A DNA stretch of 36,356 bases. It comes from Ectocarpus siliculosus. Lineage: Eukaryota; Sar; Phaeophyceae; Ectocarpales; Ectocarpaceae. The stretch covers positions 32,305 to 68,660 of the forward strand of contig FN648446.1 in NCBI GenBank assembly GCA_000310025.1, given 5' to 3'. Under the pieces are notes generated by a model. It was not told the DNA's origin, did not search any database, and saw nothing but the letters and a program-made list of their open reading frames with translations. The position numbers and the translations under genes were made by a program. Positions 1 through 10,654 of the stretch are shown piece by piece. Every line of letters starts with the position of its first letter. Position 1 is the stretch's first letter.

Positions 1-3000
1 GATCCTCTTGACAGCTTCTGTGGATGTCACCTCCACTCTCATGACTTCCGTAGAATGAACCCAAGCGCCCCCTTCACTTCCACCAATGCCGTCTCACCCT
101 ACACCATTGGACGAATGATGCTTCTCGTCAGTTTCCATGGAAGTCACCTTCACTTCCACCTCTTCCGTATAACGAACCCGAGCACTCCCCTCACTTCCAC
201 CTGGCTACCCGGTTGGTTTCAATGATGCATCTCGTCAGCTTCCGTGGAAGTCACCTCCACTTCCATGACTTCCGAAGACTAAACTTTAGAGCTCCCTTCA
301 CTTCCACCAATGACGTTTCACCCTACACTATTGGACGAATGATCATCTTGACAACTTCCATGGAAGTCCACATCACTTGCATGACTTCCGTAGACTAAAC
401 CCAAGCGCTCCCTTCACTTCCACCAATGGCGTCTCACCCTGCACTATTGGACAAATGATCCTCCTGACAACTTCCATGGCAGTCCACTTCACTTTCACCT
501 ATTCCGTAGACTGAACTCAAGCGGACCCCTCACTTCCACCAATGGCGTTTCACCCTACACTATAGGACAAATGATCCTCTTGACAGTTTCTGTGGATGTT
601 ACCTCCACTCTCATGACTTCCGTAGAATAAACCCAAGCGCTCCCTTCGCTTCCAACCAATGGCGTTTCACCCTGCACTACATTTTTTGACTAATGATCCT
701 CTTGACAACTGCCATGGAAGTCCACCTCACTTTCACGACTTTTGTAGACTGAACTATAGCGCCCCCTTCACTTCCACCAATGGCATTTCACCCTTCATTA
801 TTGGACAAATGATCCTCTGGACAGCTTCCATGTAAGACACCTCCACTTCCATGACTTCCATAGACTGAACCATAGCGCTCCCTTCACTTCCACCAATGGC
901 GTTTCACCCTACACTATTGGACGAATGATGCATCTCGTCAGCTTCCATGGAAGTCTCACCTTTACTTCCATGACGTCCATATAACGAACCCAAGCGCTCC
1001 CCTCACTTCCACCAATGGCGTGTTTCACCCTACACTATTGGACACATGATCCTCTCGTCAGCTTCCATAGAGTTCAACTTCACTCCCACAGCTTCCGTAG
1101 ACTGAACTGTAGCGCTCCCTTCACTTACACCCATGGCGTTTCACCCCTACACTATCGAACGAATGATCCTCTTGACAACTTCCATGGAAGTCCACTTCAC
1201 TTCCACCACTATCGTAGACTGAACCCAAGCGCTCCCTTCAATTCCACCAATGGCGTTTCGCCCTACACTATTGGACGAATAATGCATCTAGTCAGCTTCC
1301 ATGGAAATCCACTTCAATTCCAACACTTCCGTATGACGAACCCCAGCGCTCGCCTCACTTCCACCAGTCTACACTATTGGTTTGAATAATACATCTCGTC
1401 AGCTTCCATGGAAGTCACCTCCACTTCCATGACTTCCGAAGACTGAACTTTAGAGTGTTGGGATGTAACGTTTGTGATAGGTGTATCCCTGGCAGTGGCC
1501 ACTGTGTAGTAACAGTGTGCAGAGGCTCACAGAGTGACTGTAAAGTACACTTGTGTTGTAGACCAGATGATATGGTTGTATTGGCTCTTAGTTAGCCGAA
1601 AGGTCAGAAGAGAGAAAGGAGAAGAAGAGACTGAACGAGTGGGGGCGAGCACCACGGGGGCGAGCCATCCACCGTCATCACGGAAAGGAAACACACACGG
1701 GTTATTGCAACGTACCGATCACGGTAATAGACGGTCACTCCGACCTATGGAAACGTTTCTAGAATATCCTATAGGACAATGGTCCGATGTACCATACTTC
1801 TATGGTTCAATGTATAACCCGTAGGTGTGTACAATGATCCGATTACTGAATCAACATACCGAAGACTATTCCGGTAATACTCGTTAGGTGAATACCTACT
1901 TAATGTTGTTTACAGCAGTGCAAACTCTAATGACTGACATTGAGTATTCCAACATTGAGCTCCCTTCACTTTCACCAATGGCGTCTCACCCTACACTAAT
2001 GGACGAATGATCCTCTTGACAACTTCCATGAAAGTCCACTTCACTTCCATGACTTCCTTAGACTGAACCCAAGCGCTCCCTTCAATTCCACCAATGGCGT
2101 TTCACCCTACACTATTGGACAAATGATCCTCTTTGACGGCTTCTATGGAAGTCACCTCCACTTCCATGACTTCCGTAGAATGAACCCAAGGGCCCCCTTC
2201 GCTTCCTCCAATGCCGTCTCACCCTGCAAACATTTTTTTACAAATGATCCTCTCGCCATAAACTCCATGGAAGTCCACCTCACTTCAACGACTTTCGTAG
2301 ACTAAAACCAAGCGCCCCTTCCACTTCCACCAATGGCATTGTACCCTACACTATTGGACAAATGATCCTCTTGACAGCTTCCATGGAAGACACCTTCACT
2401 TCCATGACTTCCATAGAATGAACTATAGCGCTCCCTTCACTTCCACCAATGATGTTTCACCCCTACACTATTTGATGAATAATGCACCCCGTCAGCTCCC
2501 ATGGAAGTCCACTTCACTTCCACCACTTCCGTAAACTGAACGAACCCAAGCGCTCCCCTCACTTCCACTAATGACGGGTTTCACCCTACACTATTGGACA
2601 AATGACCCTCTTGACAGCTTCCATGGAGGTCACCTCCACTTCCACAGCTTCCGTAGACTGAACCCAAGCGCTCCCTTCACTTCCACCAATGGCGTCTCAC
2701 CCTACACTTTTGGACAAAAATGATCCTCTTGACAGCTTCCATGGAAGTCACCTCCATTTCCATGACTTCCGTAGACTGAACCCGAGCGTTCCCTTCACTC
2801 CCACCAATGGCCCTACACTATTGGACGAATGATCCTCTTGGCAACCTCCATGGAAGTCACCTTCACTTCCACCACTTCCGTATAACGAACCCGAGCGCGC
2901 CCCTCACTTCCACCAGTCTACACTGTTGGTTTGAATGATGCATCTCGTCAGCTTCCATGGAAGTCACCTCCACTTCCATGACTTCCGTAGACTGAACCCA

Positions 3001-3853
3001 AGCGCTCCCTTCACTTCCACCAATGGCGTCTCACCCTACACTATTGGACAAATGATCATCCTGACAACTTCCATGAAAGTCCACCTCACTTCCACCTATT
3101 CCGTAGACTGAACTATTGCGCTGCCTTCACTTCCACCAATGGCGTTTCACCCCTACACTATTTGACCAATGATCCTCTTGACACGTCCATGGAAGTTACC
3201 TCCACTTCCATGACTTCCGTAGACTGAACCCAAGCGCTCACTTCACTCCCACCAATGGCGTTTCACCCTACACTATTGGACAAATGATCCTCTTGACACT
3301 TCCATGGATGTCACCTCCACTCTCGTGACTTCCGTAGAATGAACCCGAGGACCCCCTTCACTTCCACCGATGGCATTGTACCCTACACTATTGGACAAAT
3401 GATCCTCTTGACAGCTTCCACGGAAGACACCTCCACTTCCATGACTTCCATAGACTGAACTATAGCGCTCCCTTCACTTCCACCAGTGGCGTCTCACCCT
3501 ACACTATTGGACGAATAATGCATCTCGTCAGCTTCCATGGAAGTCTCACCTTTACTTCCATGACTTCCATATAACGAACCCAAGCGCTCCCCTCACTTCC
3601 ACCAATGGCGCCTTTCACCCTACACTATTGGACAAATGACCCTCTGGCCAGCTTCCATGGGGGTCACCTTCACTTCCACAGCTTCCGTAGACTGACCTAT
3701 AGCGCTCCCTTCACTTCCACCGATGGCGTCTCATGCTACATTATTGGACGAATGATGCACCCCGTCAGCTTCCGTGGAAGTCCACTTCACTTTTACAACT
3801 TCCTTTTAGAATGAACCCAAGCGCTTCCGCGACGTCCACCAATGGGGTTTAGA
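1..3853. repeat. 116-bp tandem satellite array, about 30 copies
   Basis: Units of about 116 bp (range about 105-123) follow head to tail. Each runs from GATCCTCTTGACAGC through CTTCCATGGAAG, ACTTCCGTAGACTGAACC, AAGCGCTCCCTTCACTTCC and ACCAATGGCG to CACTATTGGACAAAT. Unit starts are near 1, 117, 223, 341, 457, 572, 695, 812, 926, 1049, 1164, 1280 and 1389, then 2009, 2124, 2246, 2364, 2482, 2604, 2721, 2831, 2936, 3054, 3170, 3287, 3402, 3516, 3637 and 3752. Two start types are mixed: GATCCTCTTGACA and GATGCATCTCGTCAG. Copies differ by scattered substitutions and small indels, so the array is old. Open frames inside it are by-products of the repeat. The array is cut by a solo LTR and continues past the left window edge. 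Confidence 0.97.
1456..1954. mobile_element. solo LTR of a retrotransposon inserted in the satellite
   Basis: A 499-bp block unrelated to the satellite interrupts one unit. It begins TGTTGG and ends CCAACA, the TG...CA ends with a 6-bp inverted repeat typical of LTRs. It is flanked by TAGAG (1451-1455) and TTGAG (1955-1959), a 5-bp target-site duplication with one mismatch. Removing the block and one TSD copy restores an intact unit, as seen in the unit near 290 (AACTTTAGAGCTCCC). There is no internal coding region or second LTR nearby, so it is a solo LTR left by recombination. The superfamily cannot be told from the LTR alone, and the small open frame in it is not convincing. Confidence 0.85.
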
Positions 3854-4386
3854 GTGCCTCACTTGATTTTCAACAGGGCGTCGGGGTCGGACCGCACGTG
3901 ACCACACAGCAGATTGCAGCTGTTGCAGCTGCAGAACCCACGCACAGCGGACAACACAAGCTCAGCGGGCACAGCGACAAACATACAGCGGGCAGACAGC
4001 GGACAGAGGCGCAAACAGACTCACTCCCGGCGCAGCCAAAGGCGTGGAGAGAGGGAGTCTCTAAGCAGGCCATAGCTTCACTGGGCGAGAGCTGCTGGTC
4101 GTCAGAGGGAGAGCGATAGATCACGAGCAGAAAAGTGCGTTGGTGCGTGAGCGTGTGTGCAATTGCGACATAGTTGAAATGTGTAACGGCCCTTTTTTGT
4201 CTTCTTCCGTAAGAACAACACACACAGAACGAGTTGTACTTCGTGCAGGGTACAAAAGGTATCAATCTGGACGGGCGCGAAGGATCACATAGAAAATAGC
4301 ACAACCGATCACACAGCTTATTGCACAAACACTGTGAATCCTTTCTCTTTCTCTCTCTCTCTCACACACATACCAATACAAACTTT

Positions 4387-4424
4387 TCATTGGTCAGCCG
4401 GTTAGCGCGGTCGATGCTAATAAT
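4387..4424 (+). repeat. 38-bp perfect direct repeat, copy 1 (tRNA-like)
   Basis: Runs from TCATTGGTCAGCCGG to GATGCTAATAAT and is identical to 5725-5762; similarity fades into A/C-rich sequence after both copies. GGTCAGCCGGTTAGCGCGG resembles the D-arm and A box of a tRNA, and GATGCTAATAA resembles an anticodon arm of Ile(AAT) type. No T-arm or matching acceptor strand follows, so this is not an intact tRNA gene. It may be a tRNA-derived repeat head. Confidence 0.7.
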
Positions 4425-4702
4425 CAAAACACATAAAACACAGGCCACGGGTGGACCGACAGAGAGCGGCCGCTAGGCGACGGCGAGAGATACCGCCGAA
4501 ACCAGAACAGCGGGCGGCTAACCGAGTGGGAGATGCTGCCAGGCGCCGGCAGCCGACACCACAAGTAGCTGGCGGCAGCCTGCCGCAGGACAAAGTCAGT
4601 TGCAACAAGAACAGCTGATATTCCACCTGCGGTGCCCCTCGCAATCACACCAACTTCATGCCGTGGACGCACACATCTGACGACAGTTACGTCTATCAGG
4701 AC

Positions 4703-4728
4703 AGCTGTCGCTCATCGTAGCGACAGCT
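4703..4728. other. perfect 10-bp-stem hairpin
   Basis: AGCTGTCGCT and AGCGACAGCT flank a 6-nt loop, CATCGT. A second perfect hairpin (8-bp stem AACCTCAT/ATGAGGTT, 4769-4790) and a third short one (AACCT-AA-AGGTT, 4799-4810) follow within 90 bp. No gene lies close enough to assign a role. Confidence 0.6.
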
Positions 4729-5373
4729 ACTGTATCTTTCTTTGCGTTCGTTGGTGGTCCGTTTAGCGAACCTCATGAACTTATGAGGTTATTTCCACAA
4801 CCTAAAGGTTCCCGCACCAGCCGTCGTCAGTGCGTACAGAGGTGTGTATCGCATACATACGCTGTTGCGGAGTGTTGCTGTAGCGTATTGTAGAGAAACT
4901 GTAAATATTTTGCCTTAGGATGTGGGTATGGCTCCATATCTGCACGATCGTGGGCGGAGGACTATTTCTTATACTAGACTTTTTCATATACTACATGTTA
5001 GGAGCCACCTACTCCCCTACCGTGGCACTCCCTCCAGGAATGAGAGGATTAAATTGTGCGGTACCCAGTTGTGAGTGACGTCATATCCGTTCGTGCAGTA
5101 TTTGCGCCGACGATTTATTGGGGTCTACTGCAGCCCGTTCCTTCCCCCCCCGAAACCGCTCGCCCTTCAACCAACCTACCCACGTGCGAACGGAACCGCG
5201 GCCCAGTCTGCTTCACCCATCACAGCGAGGCCGCGGGGATGAGGCGAACTACGGAGGGTCCTCTTCTTCGTGTGTATTCTTCGTCCACGGCTCACTGGTA
5301 GGACATGATCACCTCCACACCGATGAAGCTTTATTGTTCTACACACACACGGGAACACAGGAGGACAAAGACG

Positions 5374-5554
5374 ACAATGGAGGAGGAAAACATGGAGGAG
5401 TGGAAGAGAGCAAAGGGTTTGAGCCAGACGACCTTCCCCAGAACAAAAGACGCAGGGCTAGGGAAGAACTGTCAAGATATGGTTGTCAAAATGATAATCA
5501 GATTGATGGTAGCGAAAACAAAGAGGAAAATGTCCTAAACGAACTCGAGTACAA
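5374..5554 (+). CDS. possible exon, unknown protein (weak)
   Basis: An open stretch encodes a very polar, acidic/basic segment (GGGKHGGVEESKGFEPDDLP, then a KRRR run and GSENKEENVLNELEYK) and stops at a good donor, AAG|GTAATA. It lies between the two 38-bp repeats. No domain is recognised, no partner exon with matching phase was found, and the upstream boundary is a guess. It could be part of a transposon-borne or lineage-specific gene, or chance. Confidence 0.2.
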
Positions 5555-5724
5555 GGTAATAGCCTTCGTACAGACGCGTGCAGAATTATGTTGCTACCGT
5601 TTCTGTCTTTGATCCGAAGGATAGTTTAGCCTCCCCCATGCTGACCCCTCCCGGGGTCCCAGTTCATGGCAGATAGAAGTGAGTTTTGTGTATTCAACCG
5701 CACTAAGATTTAGACTACGTCTTC

Positions 5725-5762
5725 TCATTGGTCAGCCGGTTAGCGCGGTCGATGCTAATAAT
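5725..5762 (+). repeat. 38-bp perfect direct repeat, copy 2 (tRNA-like)
   Basis: Identical over 38 bp to 4387-4424 and in the same orientation, 1,338 bp away. Both copies are followed by AAAACACA-type sequence, which suggests two copies of one short element rather than chance. Confidence 0.7.
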
Positions 5763-5819
5763 AAAAACACACACATAGTATACACACACGCAAAGTCCCA
5801 AGTGAGATCATTTTGTTCC

Positions 5820-5957
5820 ATGGAAAATACAAGAAGGCGCGCGTTTATGGAAGAGGTATTGCGGAACATTTCATCCACGGAAAACCTGGAACTCGTTGTA
5901 GATGAATTTTCCACAAACGCGTTTATAACAAAATGCTTCCTCCAGGGAAATGATTAA
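5820..5957 (+). CDS. possible small ORF, unknown protein (weak)
   Basis: An ATG at 5820 opens a 45-codon frame starting MENTRRRAFMEEVLRNISS and ending FLQGND before TAA. Its composition is protein-like (amphipathic, balanced charge), but it is short, has no known domain and has no detectable partner exons. The ATG overlaps a TTCCATGGAA palindrome core. Confidence 0.18.
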   Translation: MENTRRRAFMEEVLRNISSTENLELVVDEFSTNAFITKCFLQGND

Positions 5958-6429
5958 GGTCATGTAACGATCTGCCTTTCTTTGAACTAGGATTGGAAGT
6001 CGATTATTACGATTATTACAATGCCGCCCGTGGGAGCTGTGGATGATGTTGTTGTTAACGTCTTACTCCAAGGTCAGAGATTGATGGTAGGGTATGAGAG
6101 TGAGGGAGAGAGGCGCATGGGCCAGCTCTGGATCCCAATTCCTACTGTTGGGGACCCCGAATAGTCGACCGCCTACCTTGGGGTTTCACCGATAACTATT
6201 ATCACCGTCCGCTGCCAGCCCTGTACGGGAGCGCGCGTCATACAGCGTGTGGTATTGGCTTTGCGTGAAATTGCACGCGTCTGATACCTAGGTGGCTCAT
6301 GATACCTTGTAGTGTGCACACACAATCTTCATGTCGTAACTAGGGTACTACTTAAGTTGACTGCAGCGATCATGGAGTGATAGATCTTCGCTACTGTACA
6401 CACACACATGGACACGTAGATATCCCTGA

Positions 6430-7184
6430 CACACGATGCTTCCATGGATGGAGGAAGCTGGACAACTCTGTATGGGGAAACTCCCATGCAAGGTTGGTCT
6501 CGACGCCTTCTCCCACGGAAATGGCATGAACAAGCTTCCATGGAAGTCCTTCGGGAGGACTGAGAGCGACTTCCATGGAAGCTTGAAGGGCAGGATATAC
6601 TTCCATGGAAGCTGGATGTTCTAGATTTCAAGTCCCTAGCGTATACTTCCATGGAAGCTTTGGTGTTGTGGACCACTTCCATGGAAGCTTATTCCCGCAG
6701 CTTCCATGGAAGTCTTCGTCGACAGCTTCCATGGAAGCTGGAATGCTTCCACGAAAGCTGCAGTGAACACATGTCCAGACCCTTCCATGGAAGTTGCTTT
6801 CATGAACGTTTCGGTGCTTCCATCAAAATTGATTTCGACCGCTGTCACCGACTTCTATGGAAGTTGCTTGCATCGAAGTTGTCGTGCTTCCATGAAAGTT
6901 AGCACAACTTCTATTGGAAGTTGCTGCGACTCTGTCGAGCGACGAGCTTCCATCGAAGTGTCACTTCCACGGAAGCTCTACGCGCTTCCATGGAAGTTCG
7001 AAATCCTTCTTCCATGGAAGCAAATAGCGGCTGCTTCCATGGAAGCAGATTCACTTCCATGGAACCTCGATGAGCTTCCATGGAATCGTAATGGAAGCTG
7101 GCTACCCGAACCAGACCAGCCATCGTGACTTCCATGGAAGCAGTGAACCACTTCCATGGAGGCATATTTTGACTTCCATGGAAG
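6430..7184. repeat. cluster of the 12-bp palindrome CTTCCATGGAAG
   Basis: Exact copies start at 6535, 6570, 6600, 6646, 6676, 6701, 6726, 6782, 6985, 7009, 7034, 7129 and 7173. At least ten variants with one or a few changes lie among them (6439, 6746, 6817, 6852, 6887, about 6908, about 6946, 6964, 7054, 7075, 7151). Spacing is about 20-56 bp, often 24-25, and the sequence between copies is unrelated. Some copies extend to longer palindromes, for example CAGCTTCCATGGAAGCTG (18 bp) around 6726. Variants concentrate at 6746-6975. Overlapping open frames on both strands are forced by the repeat and are not called as genes. Confidence 0.95.
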
Positions 7185-7189
7185 CTTAG

Positions 7190-8981
7190 TCCGTTGTCAA
7201 ACAGTGTAGGTAACCCGCCTGTGCGCTCGTCGCCAGTGCGCGTGTTTGGCGCGTGTCCAATTTATTTGCGGACTCGCGCGGGACGCATCCCTCCCCACCC
7301 CTTCGGTGTCGCACCAAACTACCGCGCACGTAAGAACAATAAAGAACAGCATCGTGCTTTCTCAATAAATGCATGCGTGTCCAATACATGCGTGGCTGCC
7401 TGTAAACTCTGTTGTCATGTGGTTGTTGTGTACAATTCTGTTCACTTCGGGTCCATCCAATATCTCCAAGCAGAGGTTCTTCCAAACAAACGCAGGCACG
7501 TATTCACTATATAGCCTATGCTTATTATATATTCCGATCTCTTTGAGATAGACTGGTTAGGTGGCCCGGTCCTTCTGGGTTTCTGATCACACGACGTCTG
7601 TCGCTCTGTCCTCCGCTGCACACATTTATTTGCGGCTCTCACACGAGGCACTAGGTCTGACCCTCTGTCGCTTCCCTCTCTGTCTGTCTGGATCTATCTG
7701 CGCTGAGAGGGCTCCATTTCGGGTCTTCTCGGTCTCTCTCACAGCGGTCCATTTATTTCACATTCCCTCTTTTCCATCTGTTCCTCGGTGTTGTATTCTT
7801 GTGTTCACCGTTTCTCTCTCATGTCTCACCATTGCGTTTGGCTCGTTCATCACACCCGGTTCGGTCGCTCGGAACCTTTCTCCCTTTCACACACGTCACA
7901 TTACTTCGTGCCGCCAGTCTCTCCCCTCTTACACAACAACAGCAGTCCCTCTCACATGTCCCACACCGCAGCAGTATGTAGAGTTTTTTTAACATGCAGA
8001 TTCTTATTTCCCGCTTTCATGTTTTGAAAAATGTTCATTCCGTTTTCCCGCTATTTCATCCCCGCTTGAGGAAGGAACGTTTGTAGGCGCTTTCCTCTGC
8101 TCCCCATCCACCACAACAAATACATGTCATCGTTCAACTGCGCCTCTCACAGGGCTTTAGGTCAGTCTCTCTCTCGCTTTCGAGCAGCCGGTAGTCTGCT
8201 CTCTGACACGCCGGACTTTCACATGTTATGTTTCAAAATACACGCGTTCGTCTCTCTGGGATCTCGCATGTACGCGCCGAACATGCATTTCTACAAGAAT
8301 TCCATCTCTCTCCGGGATCTTTTTAGGGCTGGATCCGTTTATCTCCGTTTCTCACATGCATGCAAATAACCCTAAGCATATTCATGGGAACGTACTTCAC
8401 GGGAATCTCACAGCCACGGCATGCCACAAACGAAGCCCCATTCAACAAACGCCGACTAACATCGTGCATCGAACACCAAGTAACATTCGTCTTCTTCTTC
8501 CAGCGTGGCGGCGTAATTATAAAGCCGCCAAAAAGCCTTGTATGATATTCGAAGCAGCAAGTAACGACACACCAAAGTTCGCCGGCGCGCTGACAGGAAA
8601 CAAGTTTGTGACGGCATCGGTCGCCGGTCTTTCGCGTTTGTTTGTCAATGTAGTACTGCTATCAGTAGTCGATCGTTGGTTGATCTTTGATAGGTCTCGG
8701 GAGCTGCACCGTTGCCGTGTTACTCGATCGAGGGGTCGTGTCGGAGATATGCACCATGGCTGGATACCTGGATACCTGCAGTAGCATCATGAGTTCCGCT
8801 GGATACCTGCGGTATTGCATCGTGAGTCACGCAATTCTCTCTGTAGTCGATTGCAGCAACACAACAAGACGTCTCTGTCTGTGTGATCCTAGATATGTAT
8901 GTGCAAGTACATGCGTTCTACGCGTGTAGCCTAGGGGTGATAAGTTGAGAGTTTTGTCCTACCGTGTTTAGGCTTCATGTC
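7190..8981. other. no gene recognised
   Basis: Pyrimidine-rich sequence with loosely repeated phrases such as ATTTATTTGCGG (about 7260 and 7625). Two AATAAA motifs (7338-7343, 7364-7369) could be plus-strand poly(A) signals, but no gene ends upstream. 8755-8830 holds a degenerate short repeat built on CTGGATACCTG. No exon chain with matching phases was found on either strand. Confidence 0.5.
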
Positions 8982-9341
8982 GTGGAGACCAATGTATGGG
9001 TCTCAGCACTCGACATATACTGTAGACTGTATTCGACATCTGGATAGACTGTATCGCCGTGTCCCTATCGTATCGGGTCATCCCATATGATCTCGTGAGA
9101 AGAGCAAGCAAGCGTATCAGATCGCGACTCGTCGAACAAAAAGTTGTGGGTGTTGGATGCATCTTCTTCCGTTCCTCCGGCTGCCGCCACCTTGATCTTC
9201 TAAAAGATCTCAAGGGAGTGGGGGTTGGGTTCGTTTCCTGGTCCATCGAGACTCTGGAGCGAGGGGGGAAACACCCTGCCGGCGTACATGCGCATACCGA
9301 GTCACAAACTGCTGTTGAAAGCCAAATTGAAGGAACAGGTC
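8982..9341 (+). repeat. 0.36-kb dispersed duplicate, copy 1
   Basis: Aligns in the same orientation with 16966-17360 at high identity (by eye, well above 80%), ending after GCCAAATTGAAGGAACA. Within it a plus-strand frame (9059-9364) shares with copy 2 the peptides YRVIPYDL, ASKRIRSRL, EQKVVGVGC, LLKDLKGVGVG and SWSIETL. Most indels between copies are 3 or 6 nt. Copy 1 alone departs from the frame locally around LERGGKHPAG. The minus frame is also open in both copies, so the strand is unproven. Probably a gene fragment or piece of a dispersed element; no family recognised. Confidence 0.75.
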
Positions 9342-10654
9342 TCCCCGAGACTGTTGGCTGTTGACCAATGAATGTTGGCTGTGCTCGTAGATCTCGTAGA
9401 TTGACGAAAATCTGAGAACCGTCCCTTTTCCCGGTCCTGCTCTGTGGTGCTCTGCATGTTCATTGAGAGCTCTCTACCATTGGATCCTCGAAACTACCTT
9501 CGTCTTGCTCTCGATCACCCTTTACCCCGAGAAATCGCAAACACAGGCGTCCCACTCCGGAGCAACCGGTTGCGAGCGGGGTCAACGCATTTCTGCATGA
9601 AGTCAGATGCACATAGATGTAGTTCCGCTGCATTTTGGTAAGAGATAGAGCCAAACTCGAGGGCAAAAAAGCGCCGACCTCTCTGCAACGGTAGCCGCCA
9701 GAGTCGTGTGCCAAAAAGCCGGGACGTGTTGCCTCCGCCGAGTAGTGATGATTGGTGAACCGAGCCGGTCAACACAAGAGGTCTCTTCGTCCCCCCACTG
9801 CGCTCCCGCGACACCACAAACAATAAACGAGGATATCCTTCATGCCATTTTCAAATTCCTTCATGCCATTTTCAAATTTTCTCTTCCTTTTGGTTGTTTG
9901 ATCGTGTGTGGTCCTTCTTCCACACAACCAACACACCCTGTGGATGACTCTCCCTTCCACTTCTCAAGCGATGGTCCCGTGCTGGTCGCACTTTTAGCTC
10001 GACAAGGCGTGGAATACTAAAACTACATACGGTGCTCCTCGGAGCGCTCATCTCGAAAACAGGACAACAACGATGCCTTGGACACTGCTGTCTTGAGTCA
10101 TGCGATAAAACATACGAGTACGAGTGTAAAGAGATTTTTGACAGAGGATAACAAAACAGTGTTGCGGCGACCAAAAATCAACATGCCGTGGGAAGAGACT
10201 GGAGAAGGAGTCCCTTCGTCGTAGATGATGGGTGTCTTGGTCAAAAGGTGTTGGAAGGCCCTGAAGATAGAAGATGTGGTCCACCTTCAGGTCCAGAACG
10301 AACTGGTGGCATTCAGTGTCTGTCAAGCAGTGCGGGCAGAAGGAAATAGAGCAGGCACACGTAGTAACTGAGGTGCACGGCAGGTTCTGCTAACTATGCT
10401 ATAGGAAATATCATTGCCGCCTTGGAAGCTCCATCGGACTCCCATGCCGTTGTTGCCGTAGGGCACACATACACACAATTCGGGCAAAACTGCCACACGG
10501 AAGATGACCCACTCCAAACTTGAGCGGGTGTGTGTTTGGCTCGCTATTCAATAGGCCTTCGGGAAATGTTAAGGTCATTGCTGCGTTGTTCATGAACGGG
10601 TGAACCCAGAAATGCCTACTTGTTTCCCAGTTCCGCTTGCCATCTTAGACTAGT
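9342..10654. other. no gene recognised; short tandem repeat inside
   Basis: Contains a perfect two-copy 21-bp tandem repeat (9836-9877). Minus-strand frames at 10048-10326 and 10411-10593 look mildly protein-like but have no recognised domain and no phase-matched partner exons. They could be remnants of an element. Confidence 0.4.
9836..9877. repeat. perfect 21-bp tandem repeat, two copies
   Basis: TCCTTCATGCCATTTTCAAA plus T occurs twice in direct succession with no mismatch. Confidence 0.9.

Larger units (their letters stand above)
3854..6429. other. intergenic stretch with small repeats and no firm gene
   Basis: After the satellite ends, the DNA is low in coding signal. 3900-4030 is a CAG/GCGG-rich low-complexity stretch. 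A 38-bp direct repeat, two hairpins and two weak coding candidates are listed separately. I found no domain and no multi-exon gene with matching phases here. Confidence 0.5.

Noticed and set aside
1-3853. Open frames of 60-124 codons in the satellite
   Set aside because: They repeat the unit's translation, shift frame between units and lack coding features; the region is a tandem repeat.
4387-4424. Functional tRNA gene
   Set aside because: Only a D-arm and anticodon-arm resemblance; no T-arm or matching acceptor stem within about 100 bp of either copy.
6430-7184. Reading the palindrome cluster as a CRISPR array or as genes
   Set aside because: The motif is 12 bp with irregular spacing in a eukaryotic genome and no cas-like genes. 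Frames on both strands encode only the repeated palindrome (ASMEV, SFHGS).
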